Source of the DNA: Alphaproteobacteria bacterium
GTDB lineage: Bacteria > Pseudomonadota > Alphaproteobacteria > Micavibrionales > Micavibrionaceae
Direction: 5' to 3'
DNA: 5,224 nt
Assembly: GCA_021776015.1 (NCBI GenBank)
Contig: JAJFGT010000182.1
Span: forward strand, 1-5,224
Made by a program: the position numbers and the translations under genes. Numbering within the stretch: position 1 is the first letter of the stretch; every line of letters begins with the position of its first letter. Shown here in pieces: positions 1 through 5,224 of this stretch. The notes beneath the pieces are model-generated. The model did not search any database. It worked only from the letters and a program-made list of their open reading frames with translations, and had not been told where the DNA came from.

Positions 1-577
1 AAAAACCAAGTCCATTCAGAAGATTCATTGTATCATAGAGAGATAGACCCACAATATTTGAATGAGACCCCTGTATTGATTTCACAAAGGATTCGGCAGA
101 ACCCTGTATTCCGTATGCTCCAGCTTTACCTTCCCACTCACCACTTGAAACATAGGCCTCAATCTCTAAAGAAGAGAGACGTTTAAACTTAACGCGTGTT
201 TCAATACAACGATTATGTATCTCACCATCTGGTGTTATCAAACAAATCCCTCCATAGATACGGTGAGAACGACCACTCAAAATATTTAGACATTCATAAG
301 CATCTTTTTTACTCTCACCTTTTGGTAAGATACGTCGTCCACACGCAACAACTGTATCCGCAGCGAGAATAAAAGAAGGTGTATCTTTATGATCAGTATA
401 AATTTTAAAAGCTTTTTCTTTAGAAAGCCGAAGAGCAAGATCTCGAGGAAGTTCTTTAGCATGCTCACTCTCGTCGATATCTGCCGGAATAACTTGAGAG
501 GGAATCACTCCCACACGTGCCAACAATTCTAAGCGTCTTGGAGATGCTGAGGCAAGAATGAGAGGTGCGTGAGGCAT
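1..577 (-). CDS. maf: Maf family nucleoside triphosphate pyrophosphatase (partial, C-terminal end cut by window edge)
   Basis: Maf proteins hydrolyse nucleoside triphosphates to the monophosphate and pyrophosphate. They act in the cytosol and are thought to remove non-canonical or excess nucleotides; the YhdE-type branch prefers dTTP and UTP. Reading from the ATG at 577, 192 codons are open with no stop before the edge. Family motifs appear in order: ASASPRR at residues 9-15, DE at 35-36, KEKA at 53-56, ADTVV at 73-77 (D74 corresponds to the catalytic Asp), PKG at 85-87, LSGRSH at 100-105 and KAGAYGIQG at 151-159. The last motif favours the YhdE type over the YceF (m7GTP) type. Family members are about 190-200 residues long, so only a few residues are missing. 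The start lies four bases after the infA stop with only a weak Shine-Dalgarno, which suggests translational coupling. Family assignment is secure; substrate preference is inferred. Confidence 0.95.
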   Translation of the reverse strand, partial: MPHAPLILASASPRRLELLARVGVIPSQVIPADIDESEHAKELPRDLALRLSKEKAFKIYTDHKDTPSFILAADTVVACGRRILPKGESKKDAYECLNILSGRSHRIYGGICLITPDGEIHNRCIETRVKFKRLSSLEIEAYVSSGEWEGKAGAYGIQGSAESFVKSIQGSHSNIVGLSLYDTMNLLNGLGF

Positions 578-581
578 AGTC

Positions 582-800
582 TTATTTTTCACGGAAAATA
601 ATACGACCTTTTGTCAAATCGTAAGGCGTCATTTCAACAATCACCGTATCTCCTTGTAAAACACGGATACGATTCTTTCGCATTTTTCCAGCTGTATGGC
701 AAAGAATGATATGTTCATTCTCAAGGGTAACGCGAAACATCGCATTGGGCAGAATCTCTGTTACAACACCCTTAAATTCCATCAAATCTTCTTTAGCCAT
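582..800 (-). CDS. infA: Translation initiation factor IF-1
   Basis: IF-1 binds the A site of the 30S ribosomal subunit and works with IF-2 and IF-3 during initiation. The 72-residue product has the standard length and is a single S1-like OB fold. It starts [13 protein letters not shown], carries the conserved centre [17 protein letters not shown] (residues 35-51) and ends with the typical [10 protein letters not shown]. The ATG at 800 is the only sensible start, since MAKED is the usual N-terminus; a purine-rich AAGAAAGAGAGA stretch precedes it. maf follows after four bases, an arrangement common in Alphaproteobacteria. A good promoter lies upstream at 841-868, so infA and maf can probably be transcribed without the upstream hypothetical gene. 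All expected conserved positions are present. Confidence 0.98.
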   Translation of the reverse strand: MAKEDLMEFKGVVTEILPNAMFRVTLENEHIILCHTAGKMRKNRIRVLQGDTVIVEMTPYDLTKGRIIFREK

Positions 801-840
801 AATCTCTCTTTCTTGGTATACGACGTATTGTCGAGCCTGT

Positions 841-868
841 ACTATAAGGATTTATTGTCCAATTTCAA
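841..868 (-). promoter_or_regulatory. Predicted sigma70-type promoter for infA-maf
   Basis: On the minus strand a -35 box TTGAAA (868-863) and a -10 box TATAGT (846-841) are separated by 16 bases, each matching the consensus at five of six positions. Transcription would start near 834, giving a leader of roughly 34 bases before the infA ATG. It sits just after the stop of the upstream small gene, where an independent infA promoter would be useful. The call rests on consensus matching only; in AT-rich DNA some chance matches are expected. Confidence 0.45.
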
Positions 869-885
869 TATTTTCTTTCATACAC

Positions 886-1095
886 TTAGTCTCGAGGGAT
901 TATATTTTTCTTTTCAAGAACATATTTAAGACGACGAAGAGCATTATTTTTAAGAATATTTTTGGGTGTTTGAGCTGGCCCTTGAATAGATATCTCCGTT
1001 AAAGATTGAGTGTCCATTGCTGTAATCTTTATATAGGCTCCTATTTCTAGAATTTCAAAGATCACATGCCGATCTTTTAGAATATCTGAACTCAT
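886..1095 (-). CDS. Small conserved hypothetical protein, DUF6898-like
   Basis: The 69-residue product is a soluble, charged small protein with no signal peptide or membrane segment. Its core, starting DRHVIFEILEIGAYIKITAMD (residues 8-28), then EISIQGPAQ (34-42) and a basic helical tail ALRRLKYVLEKK (52-63), resembles from memory the short alphaproteobacterial family DUF6898. Members of that family have an acidic/aromatic FEF-R-G start, a V-KV-AID strand, an EVSI-GP turn and an AL-KL-YVL helix. Its function is unknown. Its position upstream of infA and maf on the same strand supports it as a real gene, as does its good reading-frame quality. The gap to infA is 85 bases and holds an infA promoter. 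No clear Shine-Dalgarno precedes the ATG at 1095; the upstream 25 bases are almost all A and T. The gene is likely real; the family name is less certain. Confidence 0.75.
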   Translation of the reverse strand: MSSDILKDRHVIFEILEIGAYIKITAMDTQSLTEISIQGPAQTPKNILKNNALRRLKYVLEKKNIIPRD

Positions 1096-1110
1096 AATAA
1101 TTTTATTTCT

Positions 1111-1140
1111 ATTTTATAAAAGTTGAAACCCTTCTGACAT
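1111..1140 (-). promoter_or_regulatory. Possible promoter of the DUF6898-like gene
   Basis: On the minus strand, ATGTCA (1140-1135, four of six -35 matches) lies 16 bases before TATAAA (1118-1113) or 18 bases before TAAAAT (1116-1111). The predicted start of transcription falls near 1105, about ten bases before the ATG at 1095, so the leader would be very short. The DNA is AT-rich and the -35 is imperfect, so this is a tentative call. The rest of the divergent region (1141-1284) shows no RNA gene, long repeat or convincing operator. Confidence 0.3.
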
Positions 1141-1284
1141 TTTAAGATAACATTTCCATCAGAAATATTATCCATCATAAGGTACAAAGAATGCTTTTAT
1201 TATGCAAGCCTCTGATATTTCCAATACATTTCTAGACAACAAAGCAAATGTATTTAATAATATTAGTGAGTAGTATATAAAACT

Positions 1285-2115
1285 ATGCTCAATAAAGGCT
1301 CTAGGTTTAAAAAATGTTACCATTCGTACTTTTATTTAATGCATTCTTATAAACTTTCAACATCCAAAATTATGCTTTTGGGGCTGGTATTTGCGATTCT
1401 TGCTAACATCCCTTTTTATACATGGGTTTTTGGTGAATATTGGTCATGGGCTACTGGTTTTCCTCTTAGTTGGATCGGTACTGGCCTAAACTATATGGCA
1501 ATATTTTTCCATGAAATTGGGCATACTGTTTTCATGTGGTTTTATGGATATCCAACTCTTCCAACATTTGATTTTGAACATGGTGGAGGAATGTCATGGG
1601 CTCTATCAGGACAAAAAATTCCTATCGTCATAACCATCTGGTTTATAATGGGATATGGCTTCTGGATATTAAAAGGTCATAAAAAACTCCAGTTAGGAAT
1701 TGTTTTACTATGTATTTTAAATATTACACTTGTCTTTAATCAACATCATACTGCTCTTCTCGACTTTATGGGGCCTGCTTTTGAGTCTTTGGTTGCCTCT
1801 TTCTTTCTCTACAGGGCTTTGTTCAATCTTGCCCCTCGAGGAGATCTTGAACGCTTTTTAAACTCTTTCTTTGGATTTGCTATGATTTTTCAAGTATTTG
1901 TTAACGCTTACGGGCTCCTCAAAAGTGAAGCCTATCGTTTAGCTTATTACCAACAAAAAGGTTCTCATGGATTTGGTGACTTTGATAAAATCGCTGACCG
2001 TATTTCATATTTAAGCTTTGATGCCATTGTATCAATTTGGATAATTCTAAATACTATATGTTTAATTCTACCATTAATTTTATATACAAAAAGCTGCATT
2101 CAAAATAGAATTTAA
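1285..2115 (+). CDS. Polytopic membrane protein with HEIGH motif, putative M50-like zinc metalloprotease
   Basis: The 276-residue product is mostly hydrophobic, with likely membrane segments near residues 30-49, 62-75, 113-129, 136-152, 163-180, 193-210 and 244-266. Within the second segment lies FFHEIGH (74-80), a classic HExxH zinc site (H76, E77, H80) of the form used by M50 intramembrane proteases. Downstream are a striking FDFEHGGGMSW (95-105) and HHTALLDFMGP (154-164). The LLD-x-x-GP stretch could stand for the LDG motif that supplies the third zinc ligand (D160), but this is inference. No PDZ domain is present. Function and substrate are unknown; a non-proteolytic membrane protein of the same fold is possible. 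The start is uncertain: the ATG at 1285 has only a weak GTGAG upstream, and the in-frame ATG at 1339 (residue 19) would give a shorter N-terminus just before the first membrane segment. A TATATAA at 1274-1280 could be a -10 box but lacks a good -35. It is the only plus-strand gene here and convergent with the transporter gene. Confidence 0.8.
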   Translation: MLNKGSRFKKCYHSYFYLMHSYKLSTSKIMLLGLVFAILANIPFYTWVFGEYWSWATGFPLSWIGTGLNYMAIFFHEIGHTVFMWFYGYPTLPTFDFEHGGGMSWALSGQKIPIVITIWFIMGYGFWILKGHKKLQLGIVLLCILNITLVFNQHHTALLDFMGPAFESLVASFFLYRALFNLAPRGDLERFLNSFFGFAMIFQVFVNAYGLLKSEAYRLAYYQQKGSHGFGDFDKIADRISYLSFDAIVSIWIILNTICLILPLILYTKSCIQNRI

Positions 2116-2160
2116 AGAAAACACTGTGAGCAAGCATAGCCTATTCGATTTTGAAAGAAA

Positions 2161-3039
2161 TTATACCCTGAGATAACTCATATAAACAATGCCACCTAGA
2201 ATCATTGCAATAGCCCCTACATTAACAACAGAGCATTGAAGTTCTTTTGTATACATGTCATGAACAGCAAATACACTAGAGCGAATAAGATAGAACATAA
2301 TCAAGAAAGTAATAGGAAGCCCATATATTGCATAAGTTTCTGCAAAAGATCCAAATATCAGAAGAGCGGCTATAAGCCACATATATCGTGGAATAATATA
2401 TCCTTTTTGAGTATCTATCCGTAGATGCTTATACCCCACCATAAAAAATACAGGAATGAGAACAGCGTGCGCCAATGAAAGATGAATAATAGGAGAGTCT
2501 TGAATATGAGCACCTATCTTATAGGTCGTATACATTATAATTTCGAGAAAAGATAAAAATGTAATAAATCCAACACGATGCCACAAAGGAATTGTTCGAT
2601 CTGGTTGAGAAGTTTTATCACGATTTAAACTGAGCCACACACCTCCCACCAAACAAGAAATAATAGCAATAGATTGCTCAACACCGACAAGAGGTTCAAA
2701 GAAAAACATATCAACAACCCATGCCAATAATAAAGAAATTCCAAATTTATACCCTGCACCTTCACTCAAACTCTGAAAACGTGTTAAATAAATAGCGCCA
2801 TAATTAAAAAAGAAATTAACGAGCAACCATATACCCAAGATAAGAATATAATAGGGTGTCCAAATAACTTGCCCAGACATAATGAAATACAATGCTAAAC
2901 AAACCCAAACAGGCGAGGTTAAACCATATACAGCAAGCAGAGAAGAAGGGTGAGCATCTTTATTCCGCATACGCTTATTGTATATGCTCAATAGCATAAA
3001 GCTAATTTCACCAAGAAGTGCTGCAAGGATAAAAAACAT
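2161..3039 (-). CDS. DMT superfamily (EamA-like) transporter
   Basis: The 292-residue product has about ten membrane helices (roughly 2-20, 33-53, 62-85, 97-115, 121-138, 155-172, 185-202, 219-238, 242-258, 270-289). They form two five-helix halves joined by a polar linker at 139-153, the usual layout and length of drug/metabolite transporters. In the first half, FFFEPLVGVEQ (112-122) followed by a glycine-containing helix matches the E-P/L and G pattern at the end of an EamA repeat; the second half ends in LGGIVYMSY (281-289). The substrate cannot be read from sequence; family members move amino acids, nucleotides, sugars or drugs across the inner membrane. The ATG at 3039 lies six bases after the sucB stop, with no Shine-Dalgarno, so it is probably cotranscribed and coupled to sucB. 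No clear terminator is seen in the 45 bases after its stop. The fold assignment is good; the substrate is unknown. Confidence 0.85.
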   Translation of the reverse strand: MFFILAALLGEISFMLLSIYNKRMRNKDAHPSSLLAVYGLTSPVWVCLALYFIMSGQVIWTPYYILILGIWLLVNFFFNYGAIYLTRFQSLSEGAGYKFGISLLLAWVVDMFFFEPLVGVEQSIAIISCLVGGVWLSLNRDKTSQPDRTIPLWHRVGFITFLSFLEIIMYTTYKIGAHIQDSPIIHLSLAHAVLIPVFFMVGYKHLRIDTQKGYIIPRYMWLIAALLIFGSFAETYAIYGLPITFLIMFYLIRSSVFAVHDMYTKELQCSVVNVGAIAMILGGIVYMSYLRV

Positions 3040-3045
3040 AAGGGA

Positions 3046-4305
3046 TTAAATATCCAATAATAGCCGTTGAGGATCTTCTAAGGCTTCTTTAACTCGCATC
3101 ACAAAGGACACACTTTCTCGTCCATCAACAATACGATGATCATAAGAGAGTGCCAAATACATCATGGGACGCGCTTCAATAGAACCATCAGCCATAACCA
3201 TAGGACGTTTTTGTATTTTATGCATTCCCAAAATAGCAGCTTGTGGTGTATTTAAAATCGGCGTTGATAGCAAAGATCCAAAGACTCCTCCATTTGTGAT
3301 AGTAAATGTCCCTCCCTTCATATCATCGACAGAGATTTTTCCTTCACGTGCCTTAGTTCCAAGCGCCACAATATCAGATTCAATTTCAGCCATAGATTTT
3401 TTATCACAATCCCGAATAACAGGAACAACAAGCCCTTGAGGTGTGCTCACAGCAACACTAATGTTGTAATAGTTTTTATAGACGATATCTGTTTCATCAA
3501 TTTCAGCATTCACAATAGGAAATTCTTTAAGGGCATTTACTGTGGCTTTGATAAAGAACGACATAAAACCTAATTTTATGCCGTATTTTTTTTCAAAGAT
3601 TTCTTTATACTGCTTACGAAGATCAATAACAGCGCTCATATCAACTTCATTAAATGTTGTCAAAATAGCAGCTGTGTTTTGTGCATCCTTTAAACGTGTT
3701 GCAACAGTTTGACGAAGGCGTGTCATTTTGACCCGTTCTTCACGAACACCACCGTCACTTTGACCCAAAGAAGAACCAGAAGAACCGTTTGATGATGGTA
3801 TAGGAGCTTTCGGAGGGGAGCTTTCCAAGTCTTCGCCTTGATCCAATACGGCGAGGACATCTCCTTTTGTAAGCCGTCCATCTTTTCCTGTTCCTACAAT
3901 ATTTGAAGGATCAAGATCATTATCATTAACTAATTTACGAACTGCAGGAGAAAGCGCCATAGAGAGTGTTTGTGACGGAGTTTTTGGTTCCGATGAGACG
4001 ACAGAGAGAGGTTCTTCTGTTGTCTCTTTATTTTTAGAGACATCATTTGCTGCAGGAGCAGTTGTTTTTCCACCAACTTGGATTTCACCAAGGAGAGCTC
4101 CAACGCCTACATTTTCGCCTTCCTTTACTGTGATTTTTGCAATAACACCAGAATCAGGAGCATTCACTTCTAATGTCACTTTATCCGTTTCAAGTTCAAG
4201 AATAGGTTCATCTGCCTTCACAGAATCTCCTTCTTTCTTTAACCACTGGGCCACAGTGGCTTCTGTAACGGATTCACCAAGCGTTGGAACAAAAATTTGT
4301 GTCAT
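3046..4305 (-). CDS. sucB: Dihydrolipoyllysine-residue succinyltransferase, E2 of 2-oxoglutarate dehydrogenase
   Basis: E2o forms the core of the 2-oxoglutarate dehydrogenase complex. It takes the succinyl group from E1 (SucA) on a lipoyl arm and passes it to coenzyme A, giving succinyl-CoA in the TCA cycle. The 419 residues show the full domain order: one lipoyl domain (about 1-77) with the lipoylated lysine K42 in ETDKVTLEV; a linker; a peripheral-subunit-binding domain (about 116-153, [10 protein letters not shown] to [12 protein letters not shown]); a second linker (about 157-187) rich in Ser, Gly and Pro; and the catalytic domain (about 190-419). The catalytic [11 protein letters not shown] lies at 387-397, with H390 and D394 as active-site residues, and TFTITNGG at 333-340. 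The single lipoyl domain and ending LLLDI are typical of E2o rather than pyruvate dehydrogenase E2. It follows sucA by 62 bases and has a strong Shine-Dalgarno. lpd is not adjacent. An equally used symbol is odhB. Confidence 0.97.
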   Translation of the reverse strand: MTQIFVPTLGESVTEATVAQWLKKEGDSVKADEPILELETDKVTLEVNAPDSGVIAKITVKEGENVGVGALLGEIQVGGKTTAPAANDVSKNKETTEEPLSVVSSEPKTPSQTLSMALSPAVRKLVNDNDLDPSNIVGTGKDGRLTKGDVLAVLDQGEDLESSPPKAPIPSSNGSSGSSLGQSDGGVREERVKMTRLRQTVATRLKDAQNTAAILTTFNEVDMSAVIDLRKQYKEIFEKKYGIKLGFMSFFIKATVNALKEFPIVNAEIDETDIVYKNYYNISVAVSTPQGLVVPVIRDCDKKSMAEIESDIVALGTKAREGKISVDDMKGGTFTITNGGVFGSLLSTPILNTPQAAILGMHKIQKRPMVMADGSIEARPMMYLALSYDHRIVDGRESVSFVMRVKEALEDPQRLLLDI

Positions 4306-4313
4306 GAGATATG

Positions 4314-4320
4314 TCCTTCT
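4314..4320 (-). promoter_or_regulatory. Ribosome binding site of sucB
   Basis: AGAAGGA on the minus strand lies eight bases before the ATG at 4305. It is the clearest Shine-Dalgarno in the window and fixes the sucB start; most other genes here have weak or no such site. The remaining sucA-sucB gap (4321-4367) is AT-rich and shows no hairpin, which fits cotranscription. Confidence 0.75.
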
Positions 4321-4367
4321 TTCATACTATTTAATGTTGTCTAATGTCATCTTTTTCGTGTTTAAAA

Positions 4368-5224
4368 TCAAGTGAGAGTTAACGCTTCATCTACAAGCTT
4401 ATTTTGCTCCATTTGATGTGTTTTCATTAATCCTGTGGCAGGGGATGCCCCTGGTGCTCGTCCTACATAGCGAGCACGATTACATTTTAGTTTAGCTTCC
4501 TTAAGAGATTCCTCTAAAAGAGGCTCCACAAAAGACCAGTAACCTTGATTTTTGGGTTCTTCCTGACACCATACAAAATCTGCATTTTTATAGGGCTTAA
4601 GGTTCTTAACCAATATCCCATGTGGAAAGGGATAGAGTTGTTCAATACGAATAATTTCAACATTATCTATTTTTCTTTTTTGCCGCTCTTCATATAAATC
4701 GTAATAAACTTTTCCAGAACATAAGACTACACGCTTGATTTTAGATTCTGACTTTAATGTATCTTTAGCATCATCCCATAAAATCCTGTGGAATGTACTC
4801 TCTCCTGTCATCATACTTGCAGGAGACACGGACAGCTTGTGACGTAACAATGATTTAGGAGTCATAACAATCAAGGGTTTTCTAAAATCCCTATGCATTT
4901 GACGGCGAAGGGCATGAAAATAATTAGCTGGTGTTGTAAGATTACAAACTTGCATATTATCTTCAGCACATAATTGTAAAAAACGTTCTGGACGAGCAGA
5001 AGAATGTTCAGGCCCCTGCCCTTCTGATCCATGAGGAAGCAACATCACAAGTCCCGACATACGGAGCCATTTTGTTTCTGAAGAGGCAATGAACTGATCA
5101 ATAATAACTTGAGCTCCATTTACAAAATCTCCAAATTGCGCCTCCCAAATCACTAATGCATCGGGATCTGCTAAACTATAACCATACTCAAACCCAAGAA
5201 CAGCAAATTCAGACAACGGGCTAT
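4368..5224 (-). CDS. sucA: 2-oxoglutarate dehydrogenase E1 component (partial, C-terminal part)
   Basis: SucA is the thiamine-diphosphate-dependent E1 that decarboxylates 2-oxoglutarate and transfers the succinyl group to the lipoyl arm of SucB. Only the last 284 full codons are in the window; the frame is open to the right edge. The family's full length is about 930-990 residues, so roughly the C-terminal 30 percent is seen. The visible part starts [16 protein letters not shown], the conserved [14 protein letters not shown] segment, then [54 protein letters not shown] and later EEPKNQGYW and [13 protein letters not shown] near the C-terminus. All are typical of E1o. The TTG at 5216 is an internal leucine codon, not a start. 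The stop is TGA at 4370-4368. sucB follows on the same strand 62 bases later, as in most sucAB operons. No disruption is seen. Confidence 0.97.
   Translation of the reverse strand, partial: SPLSEFAVLGFEYGYSLADPDALVIWEAQFGDFVNGAQVIIDQFIASSETKWLRMSGLVMLLPHGSEGQGPEHSSARPERFLQLCAEDNMQVCNLTTPANYFHALRRQMHRDFRKPLIVMTPKSLLRHKLSVSPASMMTGESTFHRILWDDAKDTLKSESKIKRVVLCSGKVYYDLYEERQKRKIDNVEIIRIEQLYPFPHGILVKNLKPYKNADFVWCQEEPKNQGYWSFVEPLLEESLKEAKLKCNRARYVGRAPGASPATGLMKTHQMEQNKLVDEALTLT

Noticed and set aside
286..468. Minus-strand open frame of 60 residues
   Set aside because: It overlaps maf in another frame; the maf frame carries all the family motifs.
821..833. Small inverted repeat CGAC-AATAC-GTCG in the infA leader
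   Set aside because: A four-base-pair stem with a five-base loop is too short to claim a regulatory hairpin or operator.
696..1002. Two overlapping plus-strand open frames (77 and 98 residues)
   Set aside because: They lie antisense to infA and the DUF6898-like gene, have no recognisable motifs and no ribosome binding site; they are shadows of the real minus-strand genes.
1159..1221. Inverted match GAAATAT (1162-1168) with ATATTTC (1215-1221) in the divergent region
   Set aside because: Seven AT-only-type bases separated by about 46 bases are expected by chance in DNA of this composition.
2116..2160. Possible bidirectional terminator between the convergent genes
   Set aside because: No GC-rich stem followed by a T run is visible; only a short ATAG-C-CTAT palindrome occurs, which cannot form a stable hairpin.
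3164..3439. Plus-strand open frame of 91 residues
   Set aside because: It is antisense to the conserved catalytic domain of sucB and has no coding character of its own.
4130..4375. Plus-strand open frame of 81 residues
   Set aside because: It is antisense to the sucB lipoyl domain and the sucA-sucB gap, with no motif or start signal.
5214..5216. TTG as a possible start of a 282-residue protein
   Set aside because: The frame stays open to the right edge and the residues before it (Ser-Pro) continue the conserved SucA segment NSPLSE, so this is an internal leucine codon of a gene cut by the window.

Overview
The window is AT-rich chromosomal DNA, most likely from a low-GC alphaproteobacterium. 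The grounds are a translation block of infA followed four bases later by maf, preceded by a small DUF6898-like gene, plus a TCA-cycle block in the order sucA-sucB. The low GC content would fit a host-associated lineage (Rickettsiales or Holosporales type), but that placement is an inference and no marker here settles it. No RNA genes, insertion sequences, CRISPR arrays or phage genes were seen.

Layout, left to right: (1) maf, minus strand, running off the left edge and lacking only its last few codons. (2) infA, minus strand, complete, with a good sigma70-like promoter just upstream. (3) A 69-residue conserved hypothetical gene, minus strand. (4) A 189-base divergent intergenic region. (5) The only plus-strand gene, a polytopic membrane protein with an HEIGH zinc-protease motif, resembling M50 (site-2-protease-like) peptidases. 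(6) A 45-base convergent gap. (7) A ten-helix DMT/EamA-like transporter, minus strand. (8) sucB (odhB), complete, six bases upstream of the transporter gene. (9) The last 284 codons of sucA, which enters from the right edge.

Transcription on the minus strand runs sucA, sucB, transporter as one likely operon, then separately DUF6898, infA, maf. SucA and SucB are the E1 and E2 components of 2-oxoglutarate dehydrogenase. The third component, dihydrolipoamide dehydrogenase (Lpd), is not next to them, and the transporter gene sits in that position. The most unusual gene is the plus-strand HEIGH membrane protein, which has no functional link to its neighbours. Nothing in the window amounts to a clear new multi-gene system.
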